Shown: in pieces, positions 25,708 through 34,547 of the stretch
Layout of the letters: every line of letters starts with the position of its first letter
Numbering within the stretch: the first letter of the stretch is position 1
From: Pseudomonas sp. FP198
Lineage (GTDB): Bacteria > Pseudomonadota > Gammaproteobacteria > Pseudomonadales > Pseudomonadaceae
Length of the DNA stretch: 64,000 nt
Assembly (NCBI RefSeq): GCF_030687895.1
Contig: NZ_CP117452.1
Location: 2,621,501-2,685,500 of the forward strand
Direction of reading: 5' to 3'
Program-made: the position numbers and the translations under genes
Notes under the pieces: model-generated
What the model was told of the DNA's origin: nothing
The model's input: only the letters and a program-made list of their open reading frames with translations
Databases searched by the model: none

Positions 25708-26331
25708 GTGAGACAGAAAAAGCTTCATCCCTGGCCGGTTCGCCTCACCCACTGGCTCAACGCCGTTTGCATGGTCTGCATGTTCATGAGCGGTTGGGCC
25801 ATTTACAACGCCTCGCCACTGCTCAGCTTCAGGTTCCCGGTGGCGTTGACCGTGGGCGGATGGCTGGGCGGGGCGCTGGCCTGGCATTTCGCATTCATGT
25901 GGCTGCTGCTGATCAACGGCGCGATCTATGTGCTGTATGGATTCTTCAGTCGTCACTTCAAACGTGAGTTGCTGCCCATCGGGCTTGCCGCGTTGAAGCA
26001 TGATTTTACGGACGCTTTGCACTTACGGCTGGTGCATGAAAAGGGCATCTATAACGCAGTGCAGCGTCTGATGTACTGGATGGTGCTGGCGGCAGGCGCA
26101 CTCGTCGTCATCTCGGGCGTAGCGATCTGGAAACCCATTCAACTTCAAGAGTTGGTGGCGCTGCTGGGCGGCTATGACATTGCACGTTATGTACATTTCG
26201 GGGCGATGGCGATGATTGCTGCATTCGTCGTGCTTCATCTGGCCTTGGTGATTTTGGTACCGAAAACCCTGCTGCCAATGATTACGGGTGGAGTGCGGTC
26301 TCTTGAGGCCGGGGAAAATGACCATGACTGA
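25708..26331 (+). CDS. Cytochrome b561/MsrQ-like membrane haem protein
   Basis: The protein has 207 residues and four or five membrane segments, with haem-ligand histidines in RLTHWLNAV, AWHFAFMW, YVHFGAM and VLHLALVI. It is of the hydrogenase/formate-dehydrogenase cytochrome b type and would feed quinol electrons to the reductase encoded next. The GTG at 25708 is preferred because AAGGGG is well placed at 25696-25701; the in-frame ATG 25687 has no clear ribosome site. It overlaps the reductase gene by 14 bp. Confidence 0.8.
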   Translation: MRQKKLHPWPVRLTHWLNAVCMVCMFMSGWAIYNASPLLSFRFPVALTVGGWLGGALAWHFAFMWLLLINGAIYVLYGFFSRHFKRELLPIGLAALKHDFTDALHLRLVHEKGIYNAVQRLMYWMVLAAGALVVISGVAIWKPIQLQELVALLGGYDIARYVHFGAMAMIAAFVVLHLALVILVPKTLLPMITGGVRSLEAGENDHD

Positions 26332-27091
26332 ACTTAAAAAAACTGTTCAGCGCATCAGGCTTGAACCTGCGCAACAGCTAGAACTGGAGAACATTCAGCG
26401 CCGGCATTTCCTTCGTGCCGGCTTGACCGTGGGCGCGATGTCGATGTTGACCGGTTGCAACCTGCAGGACGGCGATCAGGTCGACAAGGTTCTTTGGGCC
26501 ATGTCGCGTTGGAACGATCGGGTCCAGGCCTGGCTGTTCAGCGGACATAAACTGGCGCCGACCTTCACCAGCGCGCAGATCACCACGCCATTTCCGTTCA
26601 ACGCATTCTATGGTCAGGACGATATCCCTGAAGTGGACTTGGCGAGTTACTCGCTGGCTGTCTCCGGCCGGGTCACGGACAAGGCACCCTGGACACTCGA
26701 AAGCTTACGCAAGCTGCCGCAACGTAGCGATATAACCCGTTTGATCTGTGTTGAAGGCTGGAGCGCCATCGGGCAATGGGGAGGCGTACCGCTCAAAACC
26801 TTCCTGGAACACATCGGGGCCGACACTACGGCGAAATTTGTCGGTTTCAAATGTGCTGATCGTTATTACTCCAGTCTGGACATGCCAACAGCCTTGCACC
26901 CACAAACACTGCTGGCTCTGGATTACGCTGACGTTGCATTGCCGCCCGAGTACGGCTATCCCCTCAGGGTTCGAGTACCCACCAAGCTGGGCTTCAAAAA
27001 CCCCAAGCATGTTGTCGAGATTTTCGTAAGCAACGACAACCCGGGCGGGTATTGGGAAGACCAGGGATACAACTGGTTCAGCGGGATCTGA
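26318..27091 (+). CDS. Sulfite-oxidase-family molybdopterin oxidoreductase (MsrP-like), Tat lipoprotein
   Basis: The protein (257 residues) has a twin-arginine signal (IQRRHFLRAGLTVGAM) followed by LTGC, a lipobox, so it is probably Tat-exported and membrane-anchored. The catalytic Mo ligand is the Cys in LICVEGWSAIGQWGG, equivalent to the MsrP (YedY) RCVEAWS segment. Family members reduce periplasmic sulfoxides, including methionine sulfoxide. The preceding cytochrome b gene would supply electrons, as MsrQ does for MsrP. A lipid anchor is unlike E. coli MsrP. Substrate is inferred. Confidence 0.8.
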   Translation: MTMTELKKTVQRIRLEPAQQLELENIQRRHFLRAGLTVGAMSMLTGCNLQDGDQVDKVLWAMSRWNDRVQAWLFSGHKLAPTFTSAQITTPFPFNAFYGQDDIPEVDLASYSLAVSGRVTDKAPWTLESLRKLPQRSDITRLICVEGWSAIGQWGGVPLKTFLEHIGADTTAKFVGFKCADRYYSSLDMPTALHPQTLLALDYADVALPPEYGYPLRVRVPTKLGFKNPKHVVEIFVSNDNPGGYWEDQGYNWFSGI

Positions 27092-28211
27092 TGAGGCAAA
27101 AACCAAAACAATAGACATTCGATTTGCCAACTGCTTCCGACGCATACGACCGAATCAGTTTTCTATTGGATGCGCGTTCGCTCCCCATCTCATTCGCGCG
27201 ACTAGTCACTCTTGACCCCAATGGTCAGGCAGGTCGAGGTGGCGCAGTTGCGTTCTGGTAGTGCATAGCAATGCCAGGAGCATCGGAGTTAGTGATGACA
27301 TCAGTCTGGTATGAGGTGCTTTATGACCGGTATTTCTGCCGTACCGCCAGGTCCAACCGTGTTGCCGACATCAGAAAACAAAATGCGAGCTCCTACCAAT
27401 GGAGCGGATTTCCGCTCCCACTTGCAGGCTCAGTCCAGGTCACATGTGCAGCAGCCGGATACAACGAGCGCACACGTGCTATCGGACTCGACCACGACCT
27501 TGTCACGCCGACCGGAGATGGACGCAATGCTTCAAATGTTGGCATGGCGCAAGCGTACGGTGAGCGCTCCGAGCAGACCAGGTCGATCAGTGCCAGGTAC
27601 GCGAGCCAGTGGCCTGGATATTGCGGACTTCAACTTCCCCGTTCGAGGCGTTTTGGCTAGCAGTGTGATCACCCAACAGAGCTGCCTGAATGAAGCGGGT
27701 AGGCCGCTCTACTTGAAGTCTTTTGATGACCGGACCGAGTGTGGCGAAGAAAGCGAACTCTCCTCTGACATTATCTTCGGAGGCGGGCTGAATGCCTTCG
27801 CGATCGCAGTGGCTCTGTCCGCAACAACCTTCACCTGGATACCGATTGAGATTGTTCGAGCGCCACTACGATCGCCCAATATTCGGATTTTGCGCCGTCG
27901 CAAGTCTTCTTCAGCCGAGAGCCATCTTTTCGACCAGTCAGATTCAGAGAAAGGGGAACGGACGGCTCTCGATAGTTCTTTCGTCGCGGGCTAGGATTTC
28001 CAGGGGCAATGCAGCTACGGCGATTTCGATAGGTCTCTGATTATCCTACCCCATCGGAGGAAGCAGGCGGCTGGTCGACTGTTCAGATTCCGCGTAAGTG
28101 TGCGCCTGATACCTGCCGGATTTGATTGATCAATGACGCGTGACCCGAGTGGACGCCGCTCTGGCGCCTGGGTCAGCTTTCGTATCCGTTTATATTTTGG
28201 GCTCCACAACC
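27092..28211. other. 1.1 kb stretch with no recognisable gene
   Basis: No family is visible here. The longest plus-strand frame (27311-27994, 227 codons) has low-complexity, serine/arginine-rich content and no ribosome site, and neither strand shows a conserved motif. It may be a decayed gene or an insertion remnant. The next gene's ribosome-site region begins near 28195. Confidence 0.35.
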
Positions 28212-28604
28212 ATGACTGATCGTCAGATTATTGTTCCAGATGGCATGAGATTGCTCTTCGAGCAGGCTGGTTATGCACCCGCTGTAAAGGTAGGAAAAAC
28301 GCTTTATTGCGCTGGTCAGGTAGGCCGGACGCCGGAATTATCAGTTATCGAAGACCCTGAGCAGCAGTTTTTGGCGGCATGGGAGAATCTTCGGCTCGTC
28401 TTGGAAGCCGGTGGCTGCGAATTTGAAGATATTGTCGAAATGACAACTTTTCACGTCGATATGCACAGCCACATGCCCATTTTCAGACGCGTGAAAGATG
28501 AAGTGTTTCCTAGGGGCACTTGTGCATGGACATGCATAGGTGTCGGTGAACTGGCTCGCCCCGGCCTTCTCGTGGAGATCAAATGCGTCGCTGTAGAGCG
28601 ATAA
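28212..28604 (+). CDS. RidA/YjgF-family protein
   Basis: The protein (130 residues) has the YjgF fold: AVKVGKTLYCAGQVGRTPE, then AWENLRLVLEAGGCEFEDIVEMTTFHVDM and a C-terminal CIGVGELARPGLLVEIKCVAVER. RidA proteins deaminate reactive enamine/imine intermediates; other family members act in degradative pathways. The usual C-terminal Arg that binds the substrate carboxylate seems replaced near ELARPG, so the specificity is unclear. It is convergent with mexT. Confidence 0.8.
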   Translation: MTDRQIIVPDGMRLLFEQAGYAPAVKVGKTLYCAGQVGRTPELSVIEDPEQQFLAAWENLRLVLEAGGCEFEDIVEMTTFHVDMHSHMPIFRRVKDEVFPRGTCAWTCIGVGELARPGLLVEIKCVAVER

Positions 28605-28638
28605 TTTATCTGCTAGGCACCAGCCTGCCCGACGAAGC

Positions 28639-29553
28639 CTAGAGACTGTCAGGATCGCCGAAAAACATCTGAATCCGCGATCTCAACCAGCGTTCGCCCG
28701 GGTCGTTGTCCTGGGAGCCGCGCCAAGCCATGTGCAGTTCGAAGCTGCGCACCGGGATCGGTGGGTCTTCGGCGCGCACGCCGCCAGCGGCGGTCAGTGC
28801 TTCGGCGGTGTAGTCGGGCACGGTGGCGATGATGTCGGTGCCCGACAGCAGCGTGCTCAGGCCGTTGAACTGCGGTACGGCCAATACCACATGGCGCTTG
28901 CGGTCGAGCTTTTCCAACTCTTCATCAATGAACCCGCTCAAGTCGCCGGCAAAGGACACCAATGCATGGGGGCGGGCGCAGAATTCGTCCAGCGTCAGAC
29001 GCCCCGGCGCGGTGTCGGCGCGCAGCACTTTCGGCGAGCTGCGGCGCAAGACCTTGCGCTTGGCGTTGGCCGGCAGGTCGTCGGTGTAGCTGACGCCGAT
29101 GGAGATTTCGCCAGAGGCCAGCAAGCCCGGCATCAGGATGTAATTGACCCGGCGCACCACCAGCACGATGCCTGGCGCTTCGGCCCGCAGGCGCTTGAGC
29201 AGCATCGGCAGCAGGGCGAACTCGGCGTCATCCGACAGGCCGATGCGAAAGACCGAGGTGCTGGTGGCTGGATCGAATTCCGCTGCCCGGCTGACCGCCG
29301 TGGAGATCGAGTCCAGCGCTGGAGAGAGCAGGGCGAAGATTTCCACCGCCCGCGCGGTGGGCTCCATGCTGCGCCCGGTACGCACGAACAGCGGATCGTC
29401 GAACAGGCTGCGCAGGCGCGACAGCGCTGCGCTGATGGCCGGTTGGCCGAGGAACAATTTCTCGGCGGCGCGGGTCACACTGCGCTCATGCATCAATGTT
29501 TCGAACACGATCAACAGGTTCAGGTCGACACGACGCAGGTCATTACGATTCAT
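28639..29553 (-). CDS. mexT: LysR-family regulator MexT
   Basis: The protein (304 residues) begins MNRNDLRRVDLNLLIVFETL and is very similar along its length to P. aeruginosa MexT, the activator of the mexEF-oprN efflux operon. It includes the HTH FLGQPAISAALSRLR and the effector-domain phrases FRIGLSDDAEF, LMPGLLASGEISIGVSYT and CARPHALVSFAGDLSG. ATG 29553 follows AGGACC. It is divergent from mexS, the arrangement known in P. aeruginosa, but no mexEF-oprN genes lie beside it here. Confidence 0.85.
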   Translation of the reverse strand: MNRNDLRRVDLNLLIVFETLMHERSVTRAAEKLFLGQPAISAALSRLRSLFDDPLFVRTGRSMEPTARAVEIFALLSPALDSISTAVSRAAEFDPATSTSVFRIGLSDDAEFALLPMLLKRLRAEAPGIVLVVRRVNYILMPGLLASGEISIGVSYTDDLPANAKRKVLRRSSPKVLRADTAPGRLTLDEFCARPHALVSFAGDLSGFIDEELEKLDRKRHVVLAVPQFNGLSTLLSGTDIIATVPDYTAEALTAAGGVRAEDPPIPVRSFELHMAWRGSQDNDPGERWLRSRIQMFFGDPDSL

Positions 29554-29810
29554 CTGGGGTCCTGGCAGATTCGGCAAGCTTGACGTGGGCGGCCATATGG
29601 GAACAATGGCCGGCATGAATCTTACGGGGAAAGGCTGGTACTCTGCACCGGCTAATTGCATTTTTCAGGGCTGGGTCCTACAGGGCCGGTTCAGTTTTCT
29701 TGCTGCGGAATCAATGACAGGCATGTCGACTATTAATAGCCACTGATGGTCTTGGCTACAAAGCCCGGATAGAGTTCATGGCATTAGAGGTTACTTTGAC
29801 GAGGTTTGCG
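29554..29810. promoter_or_regulatory. mexT-mexS intergenic region with palindrome
   Basis: A perfect palindrome CTATTAATAG is at 29730-29739, with outer ATCA (29710-29713) and TGAT (29744-29747). This could be a LysR-type binding site for MexT, but it does not match the published MexT nod-box spacing well. A GAGG ribosome site precedes mexS. Confidence 0.35.
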
Positions 29811-30836
29811 ATGTCCCGCACGATCCGTTTTCACAAGTTTGGTGGTGCCGAGGTGCTCAAATGCGAAGAGCATGCGGCGGCTCTTCCTGCGCCAGGAGAA
29901 GTGCAGGTCCGTGTCGAAGCGATCGGCATCAGTTGGTACGACACCCTGTGGCGCCAGAACCTGGCATCGTCCCAGGCGCGCCTGCCTTCAGGCCTGGGCC
30001 ATGAAATGGCCGGCGTGGTGACAGCCGTCGGCGACGGGGTCGATGACTTGGCCGTGGGCGACAAAGTCGCCAGCTTCCCCGCCGAGAGCCCGAACGATTA
30101 TCCGGTGTACGGTGAGGTCATCGTCCTGCCGCGCACCGCTTTGACCCGCTATCCCGACGTGCTCAGCCCGATCGAGGCCGCGGTCCATTACACGCCGCTG
30201 CTGATCGCCTATTTCGCCTACATGGACCTGGCACGGGTCAAGCCCGGGCAGTTTGCGCTGGTGACCGATGCCAGCCATTGCGCCGGTCCTTCCTTCGTGC
30301 AACTTGGCAAGGCGTTGGGCGTGCGGGTGATCGCCGCCACCAAGACGGCTGAAGAGCGTGAATACCTGCTGTCGCTGGGCGCCGAAAAAGTCATCGTCAC
30401 CGAAGAGCAGGATTTGTTGATGCAAATCAACAAACTCACCGACAGCCGTGGCGTCGATGTGGTGTTCGACGGCTTGGGCGGGCCGCAGATGTCGCTGCTC
30501 GGCGATGTCCTGGCGCCCCGTGGCAGCCTGGTGCTGTATGGCTTGCAGGGCGGCAACCAGACACCGTTTCCAGCCTGCGCGGCGTTCCAGAAGAACATCC
30601 AGTTCTTTGTCCACTGCATCGGCAATTTCACCGGCAAGCCGGAGCTGGGCATTCTCCAGGACCAGGTCGCGTTGCAACGGGCGTTGCGTGATATCAACCA
30701 ATTGACCGCCGACCGCGTGCTGTTGCCCCTCAAGACTCGGGTGTTTCCGTTCTCCGAGTTCGTCGAGGCCCATCGGTACATGGGCGAATGTCCTTGCCGT
30801 GAACGCGTTGCCCTCCAGGTAGTCGACCCCGCCTGA
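29811..30836 (+). CDS. mexS: MexS-like zinc-independent quinone oxidoreductase
   Basis: The protein (341 residues) is a medium-chain dehydrogenase/quinone oxidoreductase with GLGHEMAGVVTAVGDGVDDLAVGD, the nucleotide loop around DASHCAGPSFVQLGKALG and VVFDGLGGPQM. Position divergent to mexT and similarity identify it as MexS, whose loss activates MexT in P. aeruginosa, probably because a toxic electrophile accumulates. ATG 29811 follows GAGG at a good distance. Cysteines for structural zinc are absent. Confidence 0.8.
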   Translation: MSRTIRFHKFGGAEVLKCEEHAAALPAPGEVQVRVEAIGISWYDTLWRQNLASSQARLPSGLGHEMAGVVTAVGDGVDDLAVGDKVASFPAESPNDYPVYGEVIVLPRTALTRYPDVLSPIEAAVHYTPLLIAYFAYMDLARVKPGQFALVTDASHCAGPSFVQLGKALGVRVIAATKTAEEREYLLSLGAEKVIVTEEQDLLMQINKLTDSRGVDVVFDGLGGPQMSLLGDVLAPRGSLVLYGLQGGNQTPFPACAAFQKNIQFFVHCIGNFTGKPELGILQDQVALQRALRDINQLTADRVLLPLKTRVFPFSEFVEAHRYMGECPCRERVALQVVDPA

Positions 30837-30847
30837 TTTCCTCCCTT

Positions 30848-30883
30848 GCGCAAGAGTCATCGTTTCGACTCTTGCGCTGTTTT
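30848..30883 (+). terminator. Rho-independent terminator of mexS
   Basis: An 11-bp perfect stem (GCGCAAGAGTC at 30848-30858, GACTCTTGCGC at 30867-30877) with an 8-nt loop is followed by TGTTTT, 12 bp after the mexS stop. Confidence 0.8.
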
Positions 30884-31497
30884 CGGCCGCCCTGGCCAGT
30901 CTTCTTGACCGTTCTGTGTGGCTGTCCTTCAGCAGGCCTGCGCATGGCTGCGCCCGAATCAACGACCCGTTTACTCCCGACTGTCGAAAGGCGGCATCTT
31001 GCAAAAAGCAACTGAACTGGTTTTTGCCGCCAATCTGTATCTTTTAATCATTACTTAAGTCTTGATAATTGAATACTGACTTTCGAACTCAAGGAGGAAT
31101 TGCTGCGCAACACTCGTTTGCGCGGCCGTCTGCTTTTTCTTGTTCCTATTTAAAGTGTCCGGGGTGTTGTTTGCTCTTGGTCGCCTGCTGACTTGAAGAA
31201 GATTATCTTGGCTCGGCATATTCCTTGTTTTCTGTCTCCATTGTCTGTGGGACGCTGTAAGAAATCTCCTAGGACGGCTTGCTAGCTGGGCCAAGTCCAA
31301 TGAATGCGGGCGTTTCCGGCAGAAATAGAGAAGCAGGGAGTCACGATCCGTACTTGTATGGATTAATTACATCGCGCGAAAGCAAAGTGTATCGTCAATA
31401 CTCTTAATAAATGGCGAAGCCATCCACCCGTCTGCTGTATCGAGCAATCAAGGCGGTGTGGGTGCGACGCCGATAAACGAATTCCAGGTAAACGGTT
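30884..31497. other. 600-bp intergenic stretch
   Basis: I see no convincing gene here. A minus-strand frame at 31055-31300 (81 codons) is rich in Asn, Arg and Lys and lacks a ribosome site. The part before 31498 is AT-richer and probably carries the promoter of the next gene. Confidence 0.35.
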
Positions 31498-32982
31498 ATG
31501 AGTGCAATTCATCAACAAGCAATGACTTACGTATATCAACAGGTATTGCAACGCTTGTTGGAATTTTATTCCCGTGCGGAACGGACCGCACTGCAGCTTC
31601 TGGTCCAGCGATTGATCGTCGCCGCTGGTGGTATTGAACGAATTGGCACCTATCGGGTGCTGGTGGCCCAGAATGGCAGTCGGGAGGGGTTCTATGCGCT
31701 GACGGCCCTGCGCGCCGCGCAGTTGAGCATTGCTGGCCGGCATCCGACGACTTTCGACCTGCGCGTCGCCACGCCACGCCTGGGCGAGATGACCCAGGCC
31801 ACCCTGGAGAATATCCACTGTTGCTACAGCGCGCTGTTTCTCTACGACGATCCACGGGTAGAGCTGCTGATGGCGGACAATCGAGAGGTGGTGCCGTTTG
31901 ATCGCTCCAAGCCGTTATCGGCGCAAGGGCGCGAGGCCAATCGCACTGACATGCTGATGCTCGGGCATCTGCGTTCCTCCGACAGCCTCCTGGGGGTGGG
32001 CGACGAAGGCTACCTGGCGATGGCGGAGTTCTACAAGAACATGGCTCGCTGGGATGCGGGCGTGGATTCATGGGTCAGTTGCGACACGCCACGCCAGCAA
32101 AAGCTGTTCCTGTCCGGGTTGCGCCGGGCGACCCGCAAGATCGGTCTGGTGTTTGAACCCGCGGGTGGATTCGACGGCCTGTTCGCCCAACTCGATTACC
32201 TGGGCAGTGACCTGTTCCGGCGTTTTTATGGCCAGGAGCACCTGGGTGTCTGGCAACCCGAAAGGCGTCTGGAGGCCTGCCGGCAAGTCGGGCACATCCG
32301 GATTGATGATCTGATCACCGAGCGGCTGGAAGAAAGCAACTGGGCGTTGTTCAGTGAATTTCTCGGCGTCAGCTCCGATGAGCTGGTTGCGCCATCGCCC
32401 GAGCATGAATACCTGAGTCCGTACCTCTCGGCCCACCTATGTGGCTTGCGGGCCTGTCATCAGCAGGAACGCGGCTATGCGGCTGGCTACACCGATTACG
32501 TGCAACGCATGATCATGGTCATGCACCGCAAGCGTATGCCGGAGCCCGTCTGCCAGCAGGTCCAGGGGCTGTTGGGTGCACCGTCGGAGATTCCCGAGCG
32601 TCGAGCCGTGATCGCCCTGGAAACGGAAAAAAATCTGAATCTGAACGAAACGCAACTGGTGTGCATGCTGTTTGCGCCCTTCGTTGAAAAGGGCGCCGGC
32701 CTGGAGCATTTCCTGCGGTGCTGTCATCCCGGCATGCTGGTGGGCATGCCCGATCTGCACAGGGCCTTGCGGGGCGGTCCGGTCACGGATCAGGTGGCGC
32801 ATTGGATGGTCGATGTCAGTGGCCTGCCCGTTGCGATGCTCTGCAAGTTGTACCGGGCCCGAATCACCACGCCGGAGCCGGAGATCATCCGGGCGGACCC
32901 GCAAACGGCCATGGAGGGCGCTGATACGGACCAGGGCGGGCAGGGGGCCGATGATCCCGGCGAACGTGCAGCGCGGCGCTGA
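31498..32982 (+). CDS. Conserved protein of unknown function (494 aa)
   Basis: The protein appears soluble, with no signal peptide or membrane span. It begins MSAIHQQAMTYVYQQVLQRLL and is helix-rich and Leu/Arg-rich, with a disordered acidic C-terminal tail (GADTDQGGQGADDPGERAA). I recognise no domain. The gene is 75 bp upstream of the pseudo-MocR gene at 33058 on the same strand, so the two are probably co-transcribed and functionally tied. Codon use looks native. Confidence 0.7.
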   Translation: MSAIHQQAMTYVYQQVLQRLLEFYSRAERTALQLLVQRLIVAAGGIERIGTYRVLVAQNGSREGFYALTALRAAQLSIAGRHPTTFDLRVATPRLGEMTQATLENIHCCYSALFLYDDPRVELLMADNREVVPFDRSKPLSAQGREANRTDMLMLGHLRSSDSLLGVGDEGYLAMAEFYKNMARWDAGVDSWVSCDTPRQQKLFLSGLRRATRKIGLVFEPAGGFDGLFAQLDYLGSDLFRRFYGQEHLGVWQPERRLEACRQVGHIRIDDLITERLEESNWALFSEFLGVSSDELVAPSPEHEYLSPYLSAHLCGLRACHQQERGYAAGYTDYVQRMIMVMHRKRMPEPVCQQVQGLLGAPSEIPERRAVIALETEKNLNLNETQLVCMLFAPFVEKGAGLEHFLRCCHPGMLVGMPDLHRALRGGPVTDQVAHWMVDVSGLPVAMLCKLYRARITTPEPEIIRADPQTAMEGADTDQGGQGADDPGERAARR

Positions 32983-33057
32983 GGGACGGGGTTTGAGGTA
33001 TTTTGTCGTGATCGCCCAGGCCCGGTTGGTGAAGGTTCGGTTCGGTGGACCGGTCTC

Positions 33058-34455
33058 ATGAAGGGCCTCCGTGAAACAGACTTCACCTACCAGGCGGTTT
33101 ATCGATACCTGACGAACCTGATCAATGAGCTGGGCGCTGATGCTCGGGTGCGTCTGCCGTCATTGCGGCAGTTGGCCGAGCGCCTCAATGTCTCCATCTC
33201 CACCATCCAGTACGCTTATTCCCTGCTGGAAAAGGAAGGGCGGGTATATTCGATTGCAAAGTCTGGATACTACGCATTGCCGATGGTCAGCGTGTCCACT
33301 CTTGGCGATGGCGATGATTTGCTGGAAACCCTGTACGTCAACGCGCGTCGCCCAGGCATGCTGGTGCTCAGCGGTGATGAACCGGCTTCGTTGCAGCCGC
33401 TCGACAGTCCGCTTCTGTTGCTTGAACGCGAGCTCCTGCGCCAGTACCCGCGCGCTTCACAACATCCCCTGCAGCCTTGGGGAGAGCAGGAATTGCGTAC
33501 CGCACTGGCGGCACGCTACACCTCTTCACCGTCGCGATGCTGGAGTGCCGATGACGTCTATATCGGCGCTGACTTGCGTGGCGTTCTGGAAATCCTGATT
33601 GCGGTGCTGGCACTCAAGGGCAACACGGTGCTGGTGGAGTCGCCCTGCGAATGGACCGTCCTGCGTTTGTTGCAAGCGGCCGATATCCGCGTCATCGAGC
33701 TGCCCTTGCTGGCCGAGGGGGAAATCGATATCGAGCAATTGGAGCGGTTGCTGGCGACTGAGACGGTATGCCTGATGGTGGTGTCTTCGGTGTTGAGCAT
33801 GCCCAGGGGCAGGTTGAAAAGTGCAGCCGACCGGCGTGCACTGGCGCGTCTGCTGGAACAGTACGGCACATGGGTACTGGAGAACGACAGCCATACGGAG
33901 CTGGTATTCGAGCCCGGCGCGTCGCCTTTTCGAGAGTGGCTCGACCCGGACCGGCTGATCGTGTATTCCACCTTCGAGACAACCATAGGGCCCGAGGCGC
34001 CCTACGGTTATGTGCTGGCGCGCCAGCTGACGCTGATGTTGCAGCGTCATTTCCTGTTGCGCGCATTTCGTCTTTCGCCGATTCGCCAGAAAGCGATTGC
34101 GCGGTTATACAACAATGGCCGGATCGACCAGCATCTACTGGTATTGCGGCGCCTGCTGCGCGAAAGCGCCGCGTCGGCAACGCAACTGTTGCGCGAGCGA
34201 GTCGGAGACTGCCTGCAATGGGAGGAGCCCGAGGGCGGCGCAACAATCTGGGTACGTTCTTCACGCCAGGTCGATCTGCGGCGGGTTTTCCAACGGCTGC
34301 TCGCCCGGCGAATCGTCATCGCGCCGGGCGAGCTGTTCAGCACCCAGGGACTATATGACCAGCATTTTCGGTTGGCTCATGCGTACGACGGCGTGGGCGG
34401 CCGGGAAGCGGCCTTCTGCGCACTGGCCGAGGCCCTGAGGCTCGAACAATCCTGA
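33058..34455 (+). CDS. MocR-type GntR/aminotransferase-like regulator lacking the PLP lysine
   Basis: The protein has 465 residues: an N-terminal GntR winged helix (LRQLAERLNVSISTIQYAYSLLEKEGRV) and a class I aminotransferase-like domain. The residues that hold PLP are lost: where functional MocR proteins have SFSKT, here residues 305-309 read TFETT (Glu307, Thr308 in place of Lys). The NPTG Asn is also replaced (LSMPRG), and the DDxY segment is NDSHTEL. It probably binds no PLP, or senses something else. No clear ribosome site precedes the ATG. Its likely partner is the upstream unknown gene. Confidence 0.8.
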   Translation: MKGLRETDFTYQAVYRYLTNLINELGADARVRLPSLRQLAERLNVSISTIQYAYSLLEKEGRVYSIAKSGYYALPMVSVSTLGDGDDLLETLYVNARRPGMLVLSGDEPASLQPLDSPLLLLERELLRQYPRASQHPLQPWGEQELRTALAARYTSSPSRCWSADDVYIGADLRGVLEILIAVLALKGNTVLVESPCEWTVLRLLQAADIRVIELPLLAEGEIDIEQLERLLATETVCLMVVSSVLSMPRGRLKSAADRRALARLLEQYGTWVLENDSHTELVFEPGASPFREWLDPDRLIVYSTFETTIGPEAPYGYVLARQLTLMLQRHFLLRAFRLSPIRQKAIARLYNNGRIDQHLLVLRRLLRESAASATQLLRERVGDCLQWEEPEGGATIWVRSSRQVDLRRVFQRLLARRIVIAPGELFSTQGLYDQHFRLAHAYDGVGGREAAFCALAEALRLEQS

Positions 34456-34547
34456 TCGCGGGGCGATGGATCGAACCCGTCGCGTGATGGTCGAACTGTC
34501 AGTAAACTGCCTTCATTTTTCCGAGCCACTCCATTCCGAGGTTTTGC

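Noticed and set aside
27311..27994. 227-codon plus-strand open frame
   Set aside because: No ribosome site, no family, Ser/Arg-rich content; kept only as a note in the 27092-28211 region.
29554..29810. Canonical MexT nod box
   Set aside because: ATCA and TGAT halves and a palindrome exist, but the spacing and GTCGAT core do not match the published site.
29988..31004. 338-codon minus-strand open frame opposite mexS
   Set aside because: Antisense of a recognised oxidoreductase gene, with high Gln/His/Asp content and no domain.
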